In this document: piece by piece, positions 33,778 to 45,344 of the stretch
Layout: each line of letters opens with the position of its first letter
Numbering within the stretch: position 1 is the first letter of the stretch
Source: Nicotiana tabacum
Lineage: Eukaryota; Streptophyta; Magnoliopsida; Solanales; Solanaceae
Assembly (NCBI RefSeq): GCF_000715075.1
Contig: NC_134102.1
Span: 107,024,001-107,088,000, forward strand
Length of the DNA: 64,000 bases
Direction: 5' to 3'
Notes under the pieces: generated by a model
The model's input: the letters and a program-made list of their open reading frames with translations, nothing else
What the model was told of the DNA's origin: nothing
Databases searched by the model: none
Program-made: the position numbers and the translations under genes

Positions 33778-35427
33778 AGACACCGCATGACTTCTAGTAG
33801 TTTCCCTACTAGCCACGCGTATCAAGACACCTTTATCTCACCGCATGCGCTTCAACAGCCAGACCTTATACTACCGCATGCGTATCAATATCACAATATA
33901 TCACAATTTGCACCTCAAGTGCCCAAATATTTCAACTTGCCAAAATAAATCAACAACAACAATATTTTCCACAATAAGGAGCTCCGAAATCCTCGTATCT
34001 AGTCAATTAAATCGATTTATTCAATACAAATTATTGGAAATTAATTCCATATGAAAATACTAATTTTCCAACAAAATCTGAAATTTAACTTAAAAATCGC
34101 CAGTGGGGCCCACGTCTCGTAACCCAACAAAAGTTACAAAATATGAACGTCCATTCAACCATGAGTCCATCCATGTCAAAATCACTAAATTTCGACATCA
34201 ATTCGACCCTCAAATCTTCAATCTAAACTTAGGTATTTTCAATATTTTTCCAACTTAATCCACCAATTAAATGTTAAAAACTACCATAGATTCGGGTACT
34301 TTGATAAAAAATGAGTTAATAACACTTACCCCGATATTTTCCTTGAAAAATCTCCCGAACATTGCCTCTCCCTGAGCTCCAAATCGGGAAAAATGGAAAA
34401 TGGGACGAAGTCCCATATTCAGAACTAAAACTCTCTTTCCAGACATTCCTTCTTCGTGAACGCGACAGCTCCCTCGCATTCTTGAAGCACATTTTTGTGC
34501 TGCCCAGATTTCCTCGTTCGCGAACGCGAGCCCGGTCTCGCGAACGCGAAGACCAATTTTCCCCCAGGCCAGTTTTCCCTTTTGCGAACGTGAGGTCTCG
34601 ATCGCGAATGCGCAGCCTTGCCCCTCGATCCTTCGTGAAAGCGTGCCCTCGGTCGCGAACGCCAAGCACAAAATGGCCAGTCCGAATTTCCTCTTCGCGA
34701 ATGCGAGACTCCCCTCGCAAACGCCATGAAGGAAACAGATACAGGCATCAAAAAATTCCAGCAGCTGTTTAAATCCAAAATTGATCCATTAACCTTCCAA
34801 AACTCACCTGAGGCCCCCGGGACATCAACCAAATACATTAACAAGTCCTACAACAGCATACGAACTTAGTCGAAACCTCAAATCACATCAAACAATGCTA
34901 AAACCATGAATCATTCCCCAATTCAAGCTTAAGGTACTTAAGAATTTCCAACTTCTACATTCGATGCCGAAACCTATCAAATCAAGTCCGATTGACCTTA
35001 AATTTTGCACACAAGTCACAAATGACATAACAGAGCTATGAAAATTTTCAGAACTGGATTCTGACTCCGATATCAAAAAGTCAACTCCCCGGTCAAACTT
35101 CCAAACTTAAATTTCTATTTTTATCCATTTCAAGCCTAATTTAGCTACGGACTTCCAAATAATTTTTCGGACACGCTCCTAAGTCCAAAATGACCATACG
35201 GAGCTATTGGAATCATTAAAACTCTATTTCGGAGTCGTTTACACATACGGTCAACCTTTTCAACTTAAGTTTTCAACCTTGAGACTAAGTGTCTTAATTC
35301 ATTCCGAAATCTCTCCGGACTTGAACGGACTACCCCAGCAAGTCACAATACAACTATAAAGTACAGAATGAGTAGTAAATGGGGGAATGAGGCTACAACT
35401 TTCAAAACGACCAGCCGAGTCGTTACA
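33778..35427 (-). mobile_element. Minus-strand 3' LTR fragment, internally deleted
   Basis: The right edge is an intact LTR start on the minus strand (TGTAACGACTCGG) with its polypurine tract at 35428-35443 (TTTAAGAGGGGAAGGA on the minus strand). The left edge starts inside the LTR. Around 33985 it jumps from the tandem region to the equivalent of 28480 in the related LTR, deleting the donor and stem-loop. CG-rich block at 34440-34730. Confidence 0.72.
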
Positions 35428-35443
35428 TCCTTCCCCTCTTAAA

Positions 35444-36588
35444 CAAATGTTCGTCCTCGAACGAGTTTAGAATTATACCTGGAGTGGTGAAAAGATGAGG
35501 ATAGCGGCTACGCATATCATGCTTAGTATCCCAAATTGCCTCTTCTACCGACTTGATGAACTGCAGAGGGACTAGGTGGTAGTGCAAGTCTGTAAGACAC
35601 CTCTCCAATTCTTTCAAAAATCTTTAAAAGGTCTGATATACCTAGGGCTCAACTTGCACTTCTTCCCGAATCTCATAACACCTTTCATGGGCGAAACTCG
35701 GAGCAAGACCTGCTTACCAACCATGAATGCAACATCACGAACCTTCTGATCCGCATAACTCTTCTCTCTAGATTGAGCTGTACGAAGTCGATCCTGAATC
35801 AATTTAACCTTTTTCCAAAGCATCCTGAACCAGGTCTGTACCCAATAGTCTAGCCTAACCCGGTTCGAACCAACCTAATAGAGACCGGAACCGCCTACCA
35901 TATAAGGCCTCATATGGCGCCATCTGAATGCTCGACTGATAATTGTTATTGTAAGAAAACTCCATAAGTGGCAAAAGTTGATCCCAAGCACCCCCAAAAT
36001 CTATCACACATGCATGAAGCATGTCCACCAGTATCTGAATAGTGTGCTTGGGCTACCCGTCCGTCTGAGGGTGAAATGCTGCACTCAACTCTATTCGAGT
36101 ACCCAACTCTCGCTGTACGGCCCTCCAGAACCGTGATGTGAACTGCGTACCCTAGATAGAGATGATAGATACCGGTATGCCATGAAGCCTGACAATCTTG
36201 CGAATGTAAACCTGAGCCAGCTGCTCCGAAGAGTAAGTAGTAAACACAGGAATGAAATGAGCTGACCTTGTCAATCTATCCATAATTACCCAAACTTCAT
36301 CGAACTTCCTCTGAGTCCATGGGATCCCAACAGCGAAATCCATAGTGATCCGCTCCCATTTCCATTGTGGAATATCTAACATCTGAAACAATCCACCAGG
36401 TTGCTGATGCTCATATTTCACCTGTTGACAATTTAGGCACCGAGCTACATACTCCACTATGTGTTTCTTCATCCGCCTCTACCAATAGTGTTGTCTCAAG
36501 TCCTGATACATCTTTGCAGCACCCGGATGAATGGAGTACCGCAAACTGTGAGCCTCCTGGAGAATCAACTCACACAAACCATCTACAT
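35444..36588 (-). pseudogene. Minus-strand pol 3' fragment (integrase and C-terminus)
   Basis: On the minus strand: integrase zinc region (EAHSLRYSIHPG, CLNCQQVKYEH, 36709-36400), catalytic Asp in TMDFAVGIP, the region of the catalytic Glu (Lys codon AAG at 36049-36047), then the C-terminal part (KVRDVAFMVGKQVLL, KLSPRYIRPF) and a last chromodomain-like piece (EEAIWDTKHDMRSRYPHLF) up to the polypurine tract. Sequence between RPF and EEAIW, which includes most of the chromodomain-like region, is deleted. Confidence 0.78.
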
Positions 36589-38797
36589 TGAGAGATGTTA
36601 GTATTGATACTCCTACCGTGGAGTCAGTTCCTGTAGTAAGGGATTTTCCTGATGTATTTCCATCGGATCTTCCGGGTATGCCACCCGACGGGGATATTGA
36701 CTTTGACATTGATTTGTTACCAGGTACTCAGCCCATTTCTATTCCAGCATATCGTATGGCCCCAGCAGAATAGAAGGAATTAAAGGAGGAGTTATATGAG
36801 CTACTTGATAAGGGTTTTGTTTGGCCCAGTGTATCGCCTTGGGGTGCTCCTGTCTTATTTGTGAAGAAGAAGGATGTTTCAATGCGGATGTGTATTGATT
36901 ACCGCCAGTTGAACAAGGTTACAATAAAGAATAGGTATCCATTGCCACATATTGATGACCTATTTGATCAGCTTCAGGGTGCCAGAGTGTTCTCTAAGAT
37001 CAACTTACGTTCAGGCTATCATCAGTTGAAGATTCGGGAGCCATATATCCCGAAGACTGCCTTCAGGACTCGGTATGGTTATTATGAGTTCCTTGTAATG
37101 TCATTTGGGTTGACCAACACCCCAGCTGCATTTATGCACTTAATGAACAGTGTATTTCGGCCCTATCTTGACAACATTCATCATTGTGTTTATTGATGAC
37201 ATTCTAGTGTATTCCCGGAGCCGGGGGGATCATGAACAACACTTGAGGACTGTGCTTTAGACTTTGAGAGAAAAGAAGTTTTATGCAAAAATTTTAAAGT
37301 GTGAAATCTGGCTTGATTCAGTAGGATTTTTGGGTAATGTGGTAACGAACAAGGGGATCCAGGTAGATCCGTAGAAAATTGAAATAATGCAGAGTTGGCC
37401 CAGACCGTCATCAGCTACTGAGATCCGGAGTTTTCTTGGCTTGGCAAGGTATTATCACAGATTTGTAGAGGGTTTTTCTTCTATTACTGCACCTATGACC
37501 AAATTGACCCAGAAGGGTGCTCCATTCAGGTGGGATCGAGGACTGTGAGGAGAGCTTTCAAAAGCTCAAGACAGCTTTGACTACAACGGTAGTATTGGTA
37601 TTGCATACAGGTTCATGGTTTTATACTGTGTATTGTGATGCGTCGCGAATTGGTCTCGGCGTAGTGTTGATGCAAGACGATAGGGTGATTGCCTATGTGT
37701 CCAGATAGTTAAAGGTACATGAGAAGAATTATCCGGTCCACGACCTTGAGCTAGAAGCAATTGTTCATGACATGACGATTTGGCAACATTATTTGTACGG
37801 TGTCCATTGTGAGGTTTATACTGATCACCAGAGTCTAAAACATCTATTTAAATAGAAGGATCTTAATTGGTGGCAGCAGAGGTGGTTGGAGTTGCTTAAG
37901 GATTATGATATCACCATTCTCTATCACTTCGGTAGCAGAGAGGCCTTTAGCCCTTTATGTTCAGGCATTGGCCAACCAGTTTGTTAGGTTGGATGTTTCT
38001 GAGCCGAGCCGAGTTTTGGCTTGTGTGGTTTCTCAGTCTTCTCTTTATGATCGTATCAGGGAGCGTCAGTACGATGACCCCCATCTTCTTGTCCTTAAGG
38101 ATACAATTCAGCACGGTGACACCAAGGAAGTCATTATTAGAGATGACAGTGTATTACGGATGCAGGGTAAGCTATGTGTGCCTAATATAGATGGTTTGCA
38201 TAAGTTGATTCTCTAGGAGGATCACAGTTCGCGGTACTCCATTCATCCAGGTACCGCGAAGATGTATCAGGACTTGAGATAACACTATTGGTGGAGGCGG
38301 ATGAAGAAACACATAGTGGAGTATGTTTCTCGGTGCCTAAATTGTCAACAGGTGAAATATGAGCATGAGCGACCGGGTGGATTGCTTCAGAAGTTAGAGA
38401 TTCCAGAATGGAAATGGGAGCAGATCACTATGGATTTTGTTGTTTGACTCCCACGGACTCAGAGGAAGTTTGATTTGGTTTGGGTAATTGTGGATAGATT
38501 GACCAAGTTAGCTCATTTAATTCCTGTGGTTACTACCAATTCTTCGGAGCAGCTGGCTCAAATTTTCATCCGCGAGATTGTCAGGCTTCATGGCGTAACA
38601 ATATCCATCATCTATGACCGTGGTACACAATTTATGTCACGGTTCGGGAGAGCCGTACAACGTGAGTTGGGTACTCATGCGGAGTTGAGTGCAACATTTC
38701 ACCCTCACACAGACGGACAGTTCAAGCGCACTATTCAGATATTTGAGGATATGCTTCATGCGTGTGTGATGGATTTTGGGGTTGCTTGGGATCAATT
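36589..38797 (+). pseudogene. Plus-strand Tekay/Del-like pol fragment
   Basis: Begins abruptly at RDVSIDTPTVE (linker before RT). RT reads [15 protein letters not shown], a TAG at 36771, [19 protein letters not shown] and [20 protein letters not shown] one-base insertion near 37178 throws the frame just before the catalytic IDD. RNase H (37517-37850) and integrase (37905-38797) follow with further breaks. At the catalytic Glu position of integrase the codon is Lys (AAG, 38724-38726). At about 38797 the reading passes into LTR sequence, as on the minus strand at 29295. Confidence 0.8.
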
Positions 38798-38874
38798 TTG
38801 GATTTGGAGAAAAGTTGAAGAATTTTTGGTGTCCAACTCTCGTTTTCGTCTTCACGTTCGTGAGAGAAGTCTTG
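38798..38874 (+). mobile_element. LTR U3 stub fused to pol
   Basis: Seventy-seven bases matching the LTR at about 31390-31465 (ttggacttggagaac-type text through the start of its CG-rich block). It is cut off by the next LTR at 38875. Confidence 0.65.
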
Positions 38875-39769
38875 TGATGACCCAAAATATCATCTTTAAA
38901 GTTAATAATTAATTTTGTGTTCTAAGACCTCGAAAAGCACTATTTATCATTACTCGACTTGCGTGCGCAGTCCGTAAAATTTTCCGAAAAGCTTTTATGT
39001 GAAAAATGGATTAAAATGTGAATTAGAGCTTTAAAACTCAACTGAGTTGACTTTGGTCAACATTTTGAGCAAACGGACTCAGATCAGTGTTTTGATAGTT
39101 TCGGTAGGTCTGTATCGTGATTTGGGACCTGGGGGTATGCCCGGAATCAAATTCCGAGGTCTCTAGCCCGCGATATGAAATTTTGATGAAACATTAAAGG
39201 TTTTAAAAGCTTAAGTCAAATAGTGACCGGATGTTGAATCATGTGCAAACGACCCCAGAATAGTATTTTGATGATTCCAACAGCTCCGTATGGTGATGTT
39301 GGACTTAGTAGCGTGATCGAAATTTTATTTGGAAGTTCGTAGTGAAATTAGGCTTGAAATGGCTAAAATAGGAATTTAAGTTTGGAAGTTTGACCGGGGA
39401 GTTGACTTTTTGATATCGGGGTCGGAATCCAGTTCTAAATAGTTTCATAGCTGCGTTATGTCATATATGACTTGTGTTCAAATTTGTGGTCAATCGGACT
39501 TGATTTGATAGGTTTCGACATCTAATGTAGAAGTTGGAAATTCTAAGTTTCATTAAGCTTGAATTGGAGTATGATTTGTGATTTTAGCGTCGTTTTATGT
39601 GATTTGAGGTTTCAAATATGTTCGTATGATGTTTTGGGACTTGTTGGTATATTTGGTTGAGGCCCTGAAGGCCTCGGGTGAGTTTTGGATGGTTGACGGA
39701 TAAAAAATTGGACTTAAAAGGCTGCTGCAATTTTTCTCTTCTGTTGGATATTCTGGGATGTGATCGAGC

Positions 39770-39985
39770 CCAAGATTGAGCCCATATATCGAGCCTAGGG
39801 TCAAAGCCTGAGACGAGGCTCAGGATCGATGCCATGATCGAAGGCCCGGGCTCGATGCCATGATCGAAGGCCCAGGCTTGATTCCATAATCGAGGCCATG
39901 ACCAAGGTCCAGGCTCGAGCCTATGATCGAGGCCTAGGCTCGAGGGCCATGATTGACACCACGATCGAGGCCCAGTTCCGAAGGC
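39770..39985 (+). repeat. GATCGAGG-type tandem block in U3
   Basis: Repeats of GATCGAGGCCCAGGCTCGAT-like text with AT-GCC-ATGATCGA variants. Units can fold as ATCGAG-GCCCAGG-CTCGAT. The block lies directly upstream of the TATA box. The same block in the 3' LTR is at 47990-48305 and is longer. Confidence 0.8.
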
Positions 39986-39997
39986 TGCATGGGCAGA

Positions 39998-40007
39998 TTT
40001 ATAAAAG
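39998..40007 (+). promoter_or_regulatory. TATA box of the chromovirus LTR
   Basis: TTTATAAAAG immediately after the repeat block; the 3' LTR has TTATAAAA at 48323-48330 in the same place. Confidence 0.65.
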
Positions 40008-40582
40008 AGGGCATTCGTCCCATTCGCCATTTTTAACAAATCGGAGCTTGAGCAGAGGCAATGTTTGATAGATTTTCAAGGAAAGACATTGGGGTAAGTG
40101 ATTCTAACTCGGATTTGGTCTATATACACAAATATATCATTGTTTTCACCATTTAATTAGTGTTTTGAGATTGAAATTTGAGAAATTTTTGAAATCTCAT
40201 AGAAACGAATTTTCGAGATTTCGGTATCGATTCGGAGTCATATTTGAGTGAAACAGGTATGGTTGGACTCGTAATTGAATGCGTTGTCGGATTTTGTGAG
40301 TTTTGCCGGATTTCGAGATGTGGGCCCCACAGGCGATTTTTGAGCTAATTTCGGATTTTATTGAAAAATGTATTTTATTATGAAATTGATTCCTATAATT
40401 TTTGTTGACTGCATCGAATTAATCATGACTAGATTCGAGTCGATCGAAGTTGGAAAATCGAGGAAAAATCATACTACTTGGTTATATTGGAGCAACTCGA
40501 GGTAAGTGACTTGTCTAACCTTGTGTGGGGAAATCTCCCCTAGGATTGGTATTGAAGTGATAAATTGTAATGTGTTGAAAGT

Positions 40583-40612
40583 CGTGTATACGAGGTGATG
40601 AGTGTGTACACG
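40583..40612 (+). other. Conserved LTR stem-loop, one wobble
   Basis: CGTGTATAC/GTGTACACG around GAGGTGATGAGT. The only non-Watson-Crick pair would be a G-U in RNA. Confidence 0.7.
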
Positions 40613-41956
40613 GGCTAAATGTGAAAGATTATATTTTTAAATTGTATAGATCATTATTACACATTAATTAAAGTTACTTGACCTTTTTCCTGCTAATTGT
40701 TTACCTGTTTAGTTGAAACTTGGTTTCTTTTATTATGTGCATTATTTGAAGTTGATTTTCTTTAAATTAAATATTATTAATATGAAGTATTTGACATTTT
40801 TAAATTTGGTATTAAAGGAACGCATTACAGATTTTAAAATATTATTTTGCTGAATTATTTATTGCTGAATATTTTTGTAAGATTTTCATACTAATTGTGA
40901 TGCAGCCGTGAGCTCTTTATTGTGAAAAAAATATCATTGATGATTTATGTTGGCATGAGTCGTGAGCTCTTTATTGTGGAAAAAATATTGTTGTTGAAGT
41001 ATTTTGGTAAGTTAAATTATTTGAGCACTTGAGGTGTAAATTGTAATATATTGTAATGTTGATACGCATGCGGTGGTATAAGGTCTGGGTATTGAAATGC
41101 ATGCGGTGAGATAAGGGTGGCTTGATATGCGTGGCTAGTAGGGGGAACTACTAGAAGTCATGCGGTGTGATAAGGATGGTTAAACTCGGAATGCTATTTC
41201 GGGAAAAATATTTTCTTTAAAATAAATTGTGAAGGCTCCAACGGTGAGATGAGGAAATGAGATATTGTGAATTTATTTATGATTTGGGACTACGAGGCGG
41301 TACCTCGGGAGTGCCCTTGTTGATATTGATTTATGGCCGCAGTTGCCTTTGATTATTTGTTGTGATTTTCTTAAAGTTGAAAGGAATTCTGTTTTGATTC
41401 CACGAGATATTATTTGCCATTATTTTGTGTAATTAAATAGTGACATGCTACTTGATCCATTTCCATTGTTATTTTATTTTATTATATTGTTAAATATTTT
41501 ACCATGCCATTATTTATTTTCCAGCAGGGCCTGACCTGACCTCGTCACTACTCTACCGAGGTTAGGCTTGGTACTTACTGGGTACCGCTGTGGTGTACTC
41601 ATACTATGCTTCTGCACATCTTTTTGTGCAGATCCATGTATATTTTACCAGCCCAGACGTCAGTAAGTTACCTGCACACGGAGACTTCGAGGTATACTGC
41701 CAGCGTCCGCAGACTCCGGAGTCCCCTTCAATCATTTTATGTTGCTTCCTTATATTTTATTTAGACCTTGATATATATAGCGACATTGAGGATAAAATTC
41801 CTAGAAGCTTGTGACTTATTTCTACTAGGTTTTGGGAGTTGCAATTATTTGAAGTTTCAGATTTCTATTTTTATTCCGCATTGATAGGCTTACCTAGTCT
41901 TAGAGAAAAGGTGCCATCATGATATCCTACAGAGGGAATTTGGGGTCGTGAGAAGT

Positions 41957-41968
41957 TGGTATCAGAGC
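41957..41968 (+). promoter_or_regulatory. Primer-binding site (initiator tRNA-Met)
   Basis: TGGTATCAGAGC three bases after the LTR end; exact complement of the 3' end of plant initiator tRNA-Met. Confidence 0.9.
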
Positions 41969-42154
41969 TCTAGGTTCATAGGTATTATGAGTCACAAGCA
42001 GGTTTAGTAGAGTCTTGCGGATCGGTACGGAGACGTCTGTACTTATCTTCGAGAGGCTATAGAATTGTTAGGACATATTCACTTCTTTGATTCCTTATCG
42101 TGCGTAATTGTTGACTTCAAAATTTTAAATCATTGCCTTTCTATTCTCTCACAA

Positions 42155-43440
42155 ATGGTGAGGACACGCACAATTGGATCCGATGATCAGACATCTGCGC
42201 CCCCTGTTGGAGCAGCAAGAGGCCGGGGTCAGGGCAGAGGCCGAGCCAAAGGCCAAGGAAGATCACGTGGTGCAGCCAGAGCACCTGCACGAGCTACTGA
42301 ACTAGAGCCACCAGTAGCTCCAGTTGGAGAGCAGGCATCTGAGACGCTTGTTACTACTCCTGCACTTCAGGAGATCCTTGCCCAATTTTTGAGCATGTTT
42401 GGCACTTTAGCTCAGGCAGGGTTAATTCCATTTGCTCTTGCCGCATCTCAAGCCGGGGAAGGAGCACAGACTCCCACCGCCCGTACTCCAGAACCACGGG
42501 CCCAAGTTGACCATGCCCCAAAGGTTATACCAGTGCAGCCAGTTGTCCCAGTTCGGCCTGAGATTAGGACAGCAGTTTCAGAGGGGGAGAAGCTGAGGCT
42601 CGAGAGGTACAAAAAGTACCACCCTCCCACTTTCAGTGACTTAGCTTCAGAGGATGCTCGGGGTTTTCTGGAGGAATGTCACTGTATCCTTCATACTATG
42701 GGTATTGTGGATTCTAGTGGGGTTTCTTTCACGGTATTCTAGTTTAGAGGATCAGCCTACTAGTGGTGGCGGGCATATGGGTTGGATAGTCCCGCTGAGG
42801 CATCTTCACTCACTTGGACTCAATTTTCAGATATGTTCTTAAGGGAGTATGTTCCTCAGAGTCTTAGAGATGCATGTCGCACAGAGTTTGAGTAGCTGCG
42901 CTAGGGTTCTATGACCGTGTCAGAGTATGTGGTCCGATTCAGTGATTTGGCGAGGCATGCACCATCCTTGGTTACTACTGTTCGAGAGCGGGTTCGCAGA
43001 TTTATTGAGGGTCTCCACCCTAATATCACATACAGTATGGCCCGAGAGCTAGAGATAGACATCACATACCAACAGGTGGTGTCAATTGCTAGGAGATTGG
43101 AAGGTATGTGGATCCGGGAGAGGGAAGAGAGGGAAGCTAAGAGACCTCAAGATTCTGGCACATATAATAATTCCCATGCCCTAGTTGCAGCCTGTCATGG
43201 TAGAGGTTATGTGAGCCGTCCTATTCATTCAGCACTTCCAGCTTCAAGTTTTATTCCGGCTACTCCCAGACCTCAGGTTCCATATTATGCATCGCCAGTG
43301 TCTACTGTACCTCCTGTAAGGGGTGCTTTCAGCGGGAAGTCTAGTCGATCAGGCCCGAGCCAGTCCCAGCAGCCACGTCCTCCGAGGGGCTTGTTTTGAG
43401 TGTGGTGACACTCGTCATATTATGAGAGATTCCCCCAGAT
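42155..43440 (+). pseudogene. Chromovirus gag
   Basis: Start at ATGGTGAGGACACGC, shared with the other gag copies; an upstream in-frame ATG at 42065 lies before it and is not conserved. Glycine/arginine-rich N-terminus (GRGQGRGRAKGQGRSRGAAR), then KYHPPTFSDLASEDARGFLEEC and the capsid core. TAG stops occur near 42740, 42761, 42895 and 42903, then the frame is open from 42911 to 43399 (MTVSEYVVRFSDLARHAPSLV). A frame break leads into a zinc knuckle near 43384-43430, CFECGDTRHIMRDS, whose last Cys is Ser. Confidence 0.85.
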
Positions 43441-43601
43441 TTAGGAGGGGTGCACCTCCATAGATTTCTCAGGCCCCACCTATTCCACAGGGGCCTCAGG
43501 CTTCTTAGGCCATGATTACTACACCAGTTGCCACTCCACCCGCACACCCATCTAAAGGTGGAGGTCGGGCAGGTAGAGGTCGCCCTAGAGGGGGAGGCTA
43601 G

Positions 43602-45344
43602 GCCAAATATTATGCCCTTCCTGCTAGGATAGAGGCTGTTGCATCCAATTCTGTTATCACAGGTATTATTCGGGTCTGTCATAGAGATGCATCAATCTTA
43701 TTTGATTCAGGCTCCACTTATTCTTATGTGTCATCTTATTTTGCCCCGTATTTTGGCGTATCACGTGATTCTTTGGGTTTTTCTGTTTACGTATCTACAC
43801 CCGTGGGTGAATCTGTTATTGTAGACCACGTGTATTGGTCGTGTTTAATTGTTATCAGTGGTTTTGAGACCAGAGCTAATTTATTATTGCTCAGTATGGT
43901 GGATTTCGATATTATTTTGGGCATCGACTGGTTGTCGCCCTATCACGCTATTCTTGATTGCTCCACCAAGATGGTGACATTGGCTATGCCAGGTCTACCG
44001 TGGTTAGAGTGGAGAGGTACCTCGGATCATGTTCCTAGCAGGGTTGTTTTATTTCTTAAAGCTCAACGAATGATTGAGAAGGGGAGTGATGCGTATCTGG
44101 CCTATGTGAGAGATGTTAGTGTTGATACTCCTACTGTGGAGTTAGTTCCTGTAGTAAGAGATTTTCCTGATGTATTTCTAGTGGATCTTCCGGGTATGCC
44201 ACCCGACAGGGATATTGACTTTGGCATTGATTTGTTATTGGGCACTCAGCCCATTTCTATTCCACCATATCGCATGGCCCCAATAGAGTTGAAAGAATTA
44301 AAAGAACAGTTACATGAATTGCTTGATAAGGGCTTCATTCGGCCCAGTGTATCACCTTGGGGTGCTCATGTCTTATTTGTGAAGAAGAAAGATGGTTCTA
44401 TGCAGATGTGTATTGATTACCGCCAGCTGAACAAGGTTACAGTGAAGAACAAGTATCCATTGCCACGTATTGATGACCTATTTGATCAGCTTCAGAGCGC
44501 CAGAGTAATTTCTATGATCGACTTGCGTTTAAGCTATCATCAGTTTAAGATTCGGGAGCCAGATATCCCGAAGACTTCTTTTAGGACTCGGTATGGTCAT
44601 TATGAGTTCCTTGTAATGTCATTTGGGCTAACCAACGCCCCAGCATCATTTATGCACTTAATGAATAGTGTATTTCAGCCCTATCTTGATTCTTTCGTCA
44701 TTGTATTTATTGATGACATTCTGGTGTATTCTCGGAGTCGGGAAGATCATGAGCAGCACCTGAGGACTGTGCTTCAGACTTTGAGAGAAAAGAAGTTATA
44801 TGTAAAATTTTCAAAGTGTGAAATCTGGCTTGATTTAGTAGGAGGTTTGGGTCATATAGTTTCGTGCGAGGGAATCAAGGTAGATCCAAAGAAGATTGAA
44901 GCAGTGCAGAATTGGTCCAGACCGTCCTTAGTTACGAAAATCCGGAGTTTCCTTTTGGCAGGGTATTATCGCCGATTTGTAAAGGGTTTCTCTTTTATTG
45001 CTGCATCTATGACCAAATTGACCCAGAAGGGTGCTCCGTTCAGGTGGACCGAGGAATGTGAGGAGAGCTTCCAAATGCTCAAGATAGCTTTGACTACAGC
45101 CCCAATATTGGTATTACCTACAGGTTCAGGTTCTTATACTGTGTATTGTGACAGGTCGCGTATTGGTCTCAGTGCAGTGTTGATGCAAGATGGTAAGGTG
45201 ATTGCCTACGCGTCCAGACAGTTAAAGGTACATGAGAAAAATTATCCGGTCCATGACTATGAGTTAGCAGCTATTGTTTATGCCTCGAAGATTTGGCGGC
45301 ATTATTTGTACGGTGTCCATTGTGAGGTCTACACCGATCACTAG
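43602..45344 (+). pseudogene. Chromovirus protease, RT and RNase H (open part of pol)
   Basis: Open from after a TAG at 43599 to a TAG at 45342, about 580 residues. Protease active site [15 protein letters not shown] near 43701; an [15 protein letters not shown] block follows near 43920. RT has [19 protein letters not shown], catalytic Asp in [11 protein letters not shown] and the IDD box in [12 protein letters not shown] (about 44703), all readable. RNase H reads [23 protein letters not shown] and EVYTDH, keeping its acidic residues. The longest uninterrupted enzyme region in the window, but it lacks an intact gag upstream and integrase downstream. Confidence 0.88.

Larger units (their letters stand above)
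38875..41953 (+). repeat. 5' LTR of the chromovirus (3.1 kb)
   Basis: Starts TGATGACCCAAAATATC and ends GGGGTCGTGAGA just before the PBS. It contains a GATCGAGGCCCAGG-type repeat block (39770-39985), a TATA box (TTTATAAAAG at 39998-40007), donors at 40089 and 40502, a stem-loop (40583-40612), a CGCATGCGG region (41058-41170) and an acceptor hairpin ending at 41631. Confidence 0.88.

Noticed and set aside
30738..33782. 5-bp target duplication for the solo LTR
   Set aside because: Flanks gatca and agaca differ at most positions, and the two flanks belong to different LTR or pol pieces.
34267..34844. Four overlapping frames of 134-139 codons
   Set aside because: All lie in the TTCGCGAA-rich block; simultaneous opening in many frames is a composition effect.
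41957..41968. Possible tRNA gene piece
   Set aside because: Only 12 bases matching the tRNA-Met 3' end, in primer-binding position after an LTR; no cloverleaf around it.
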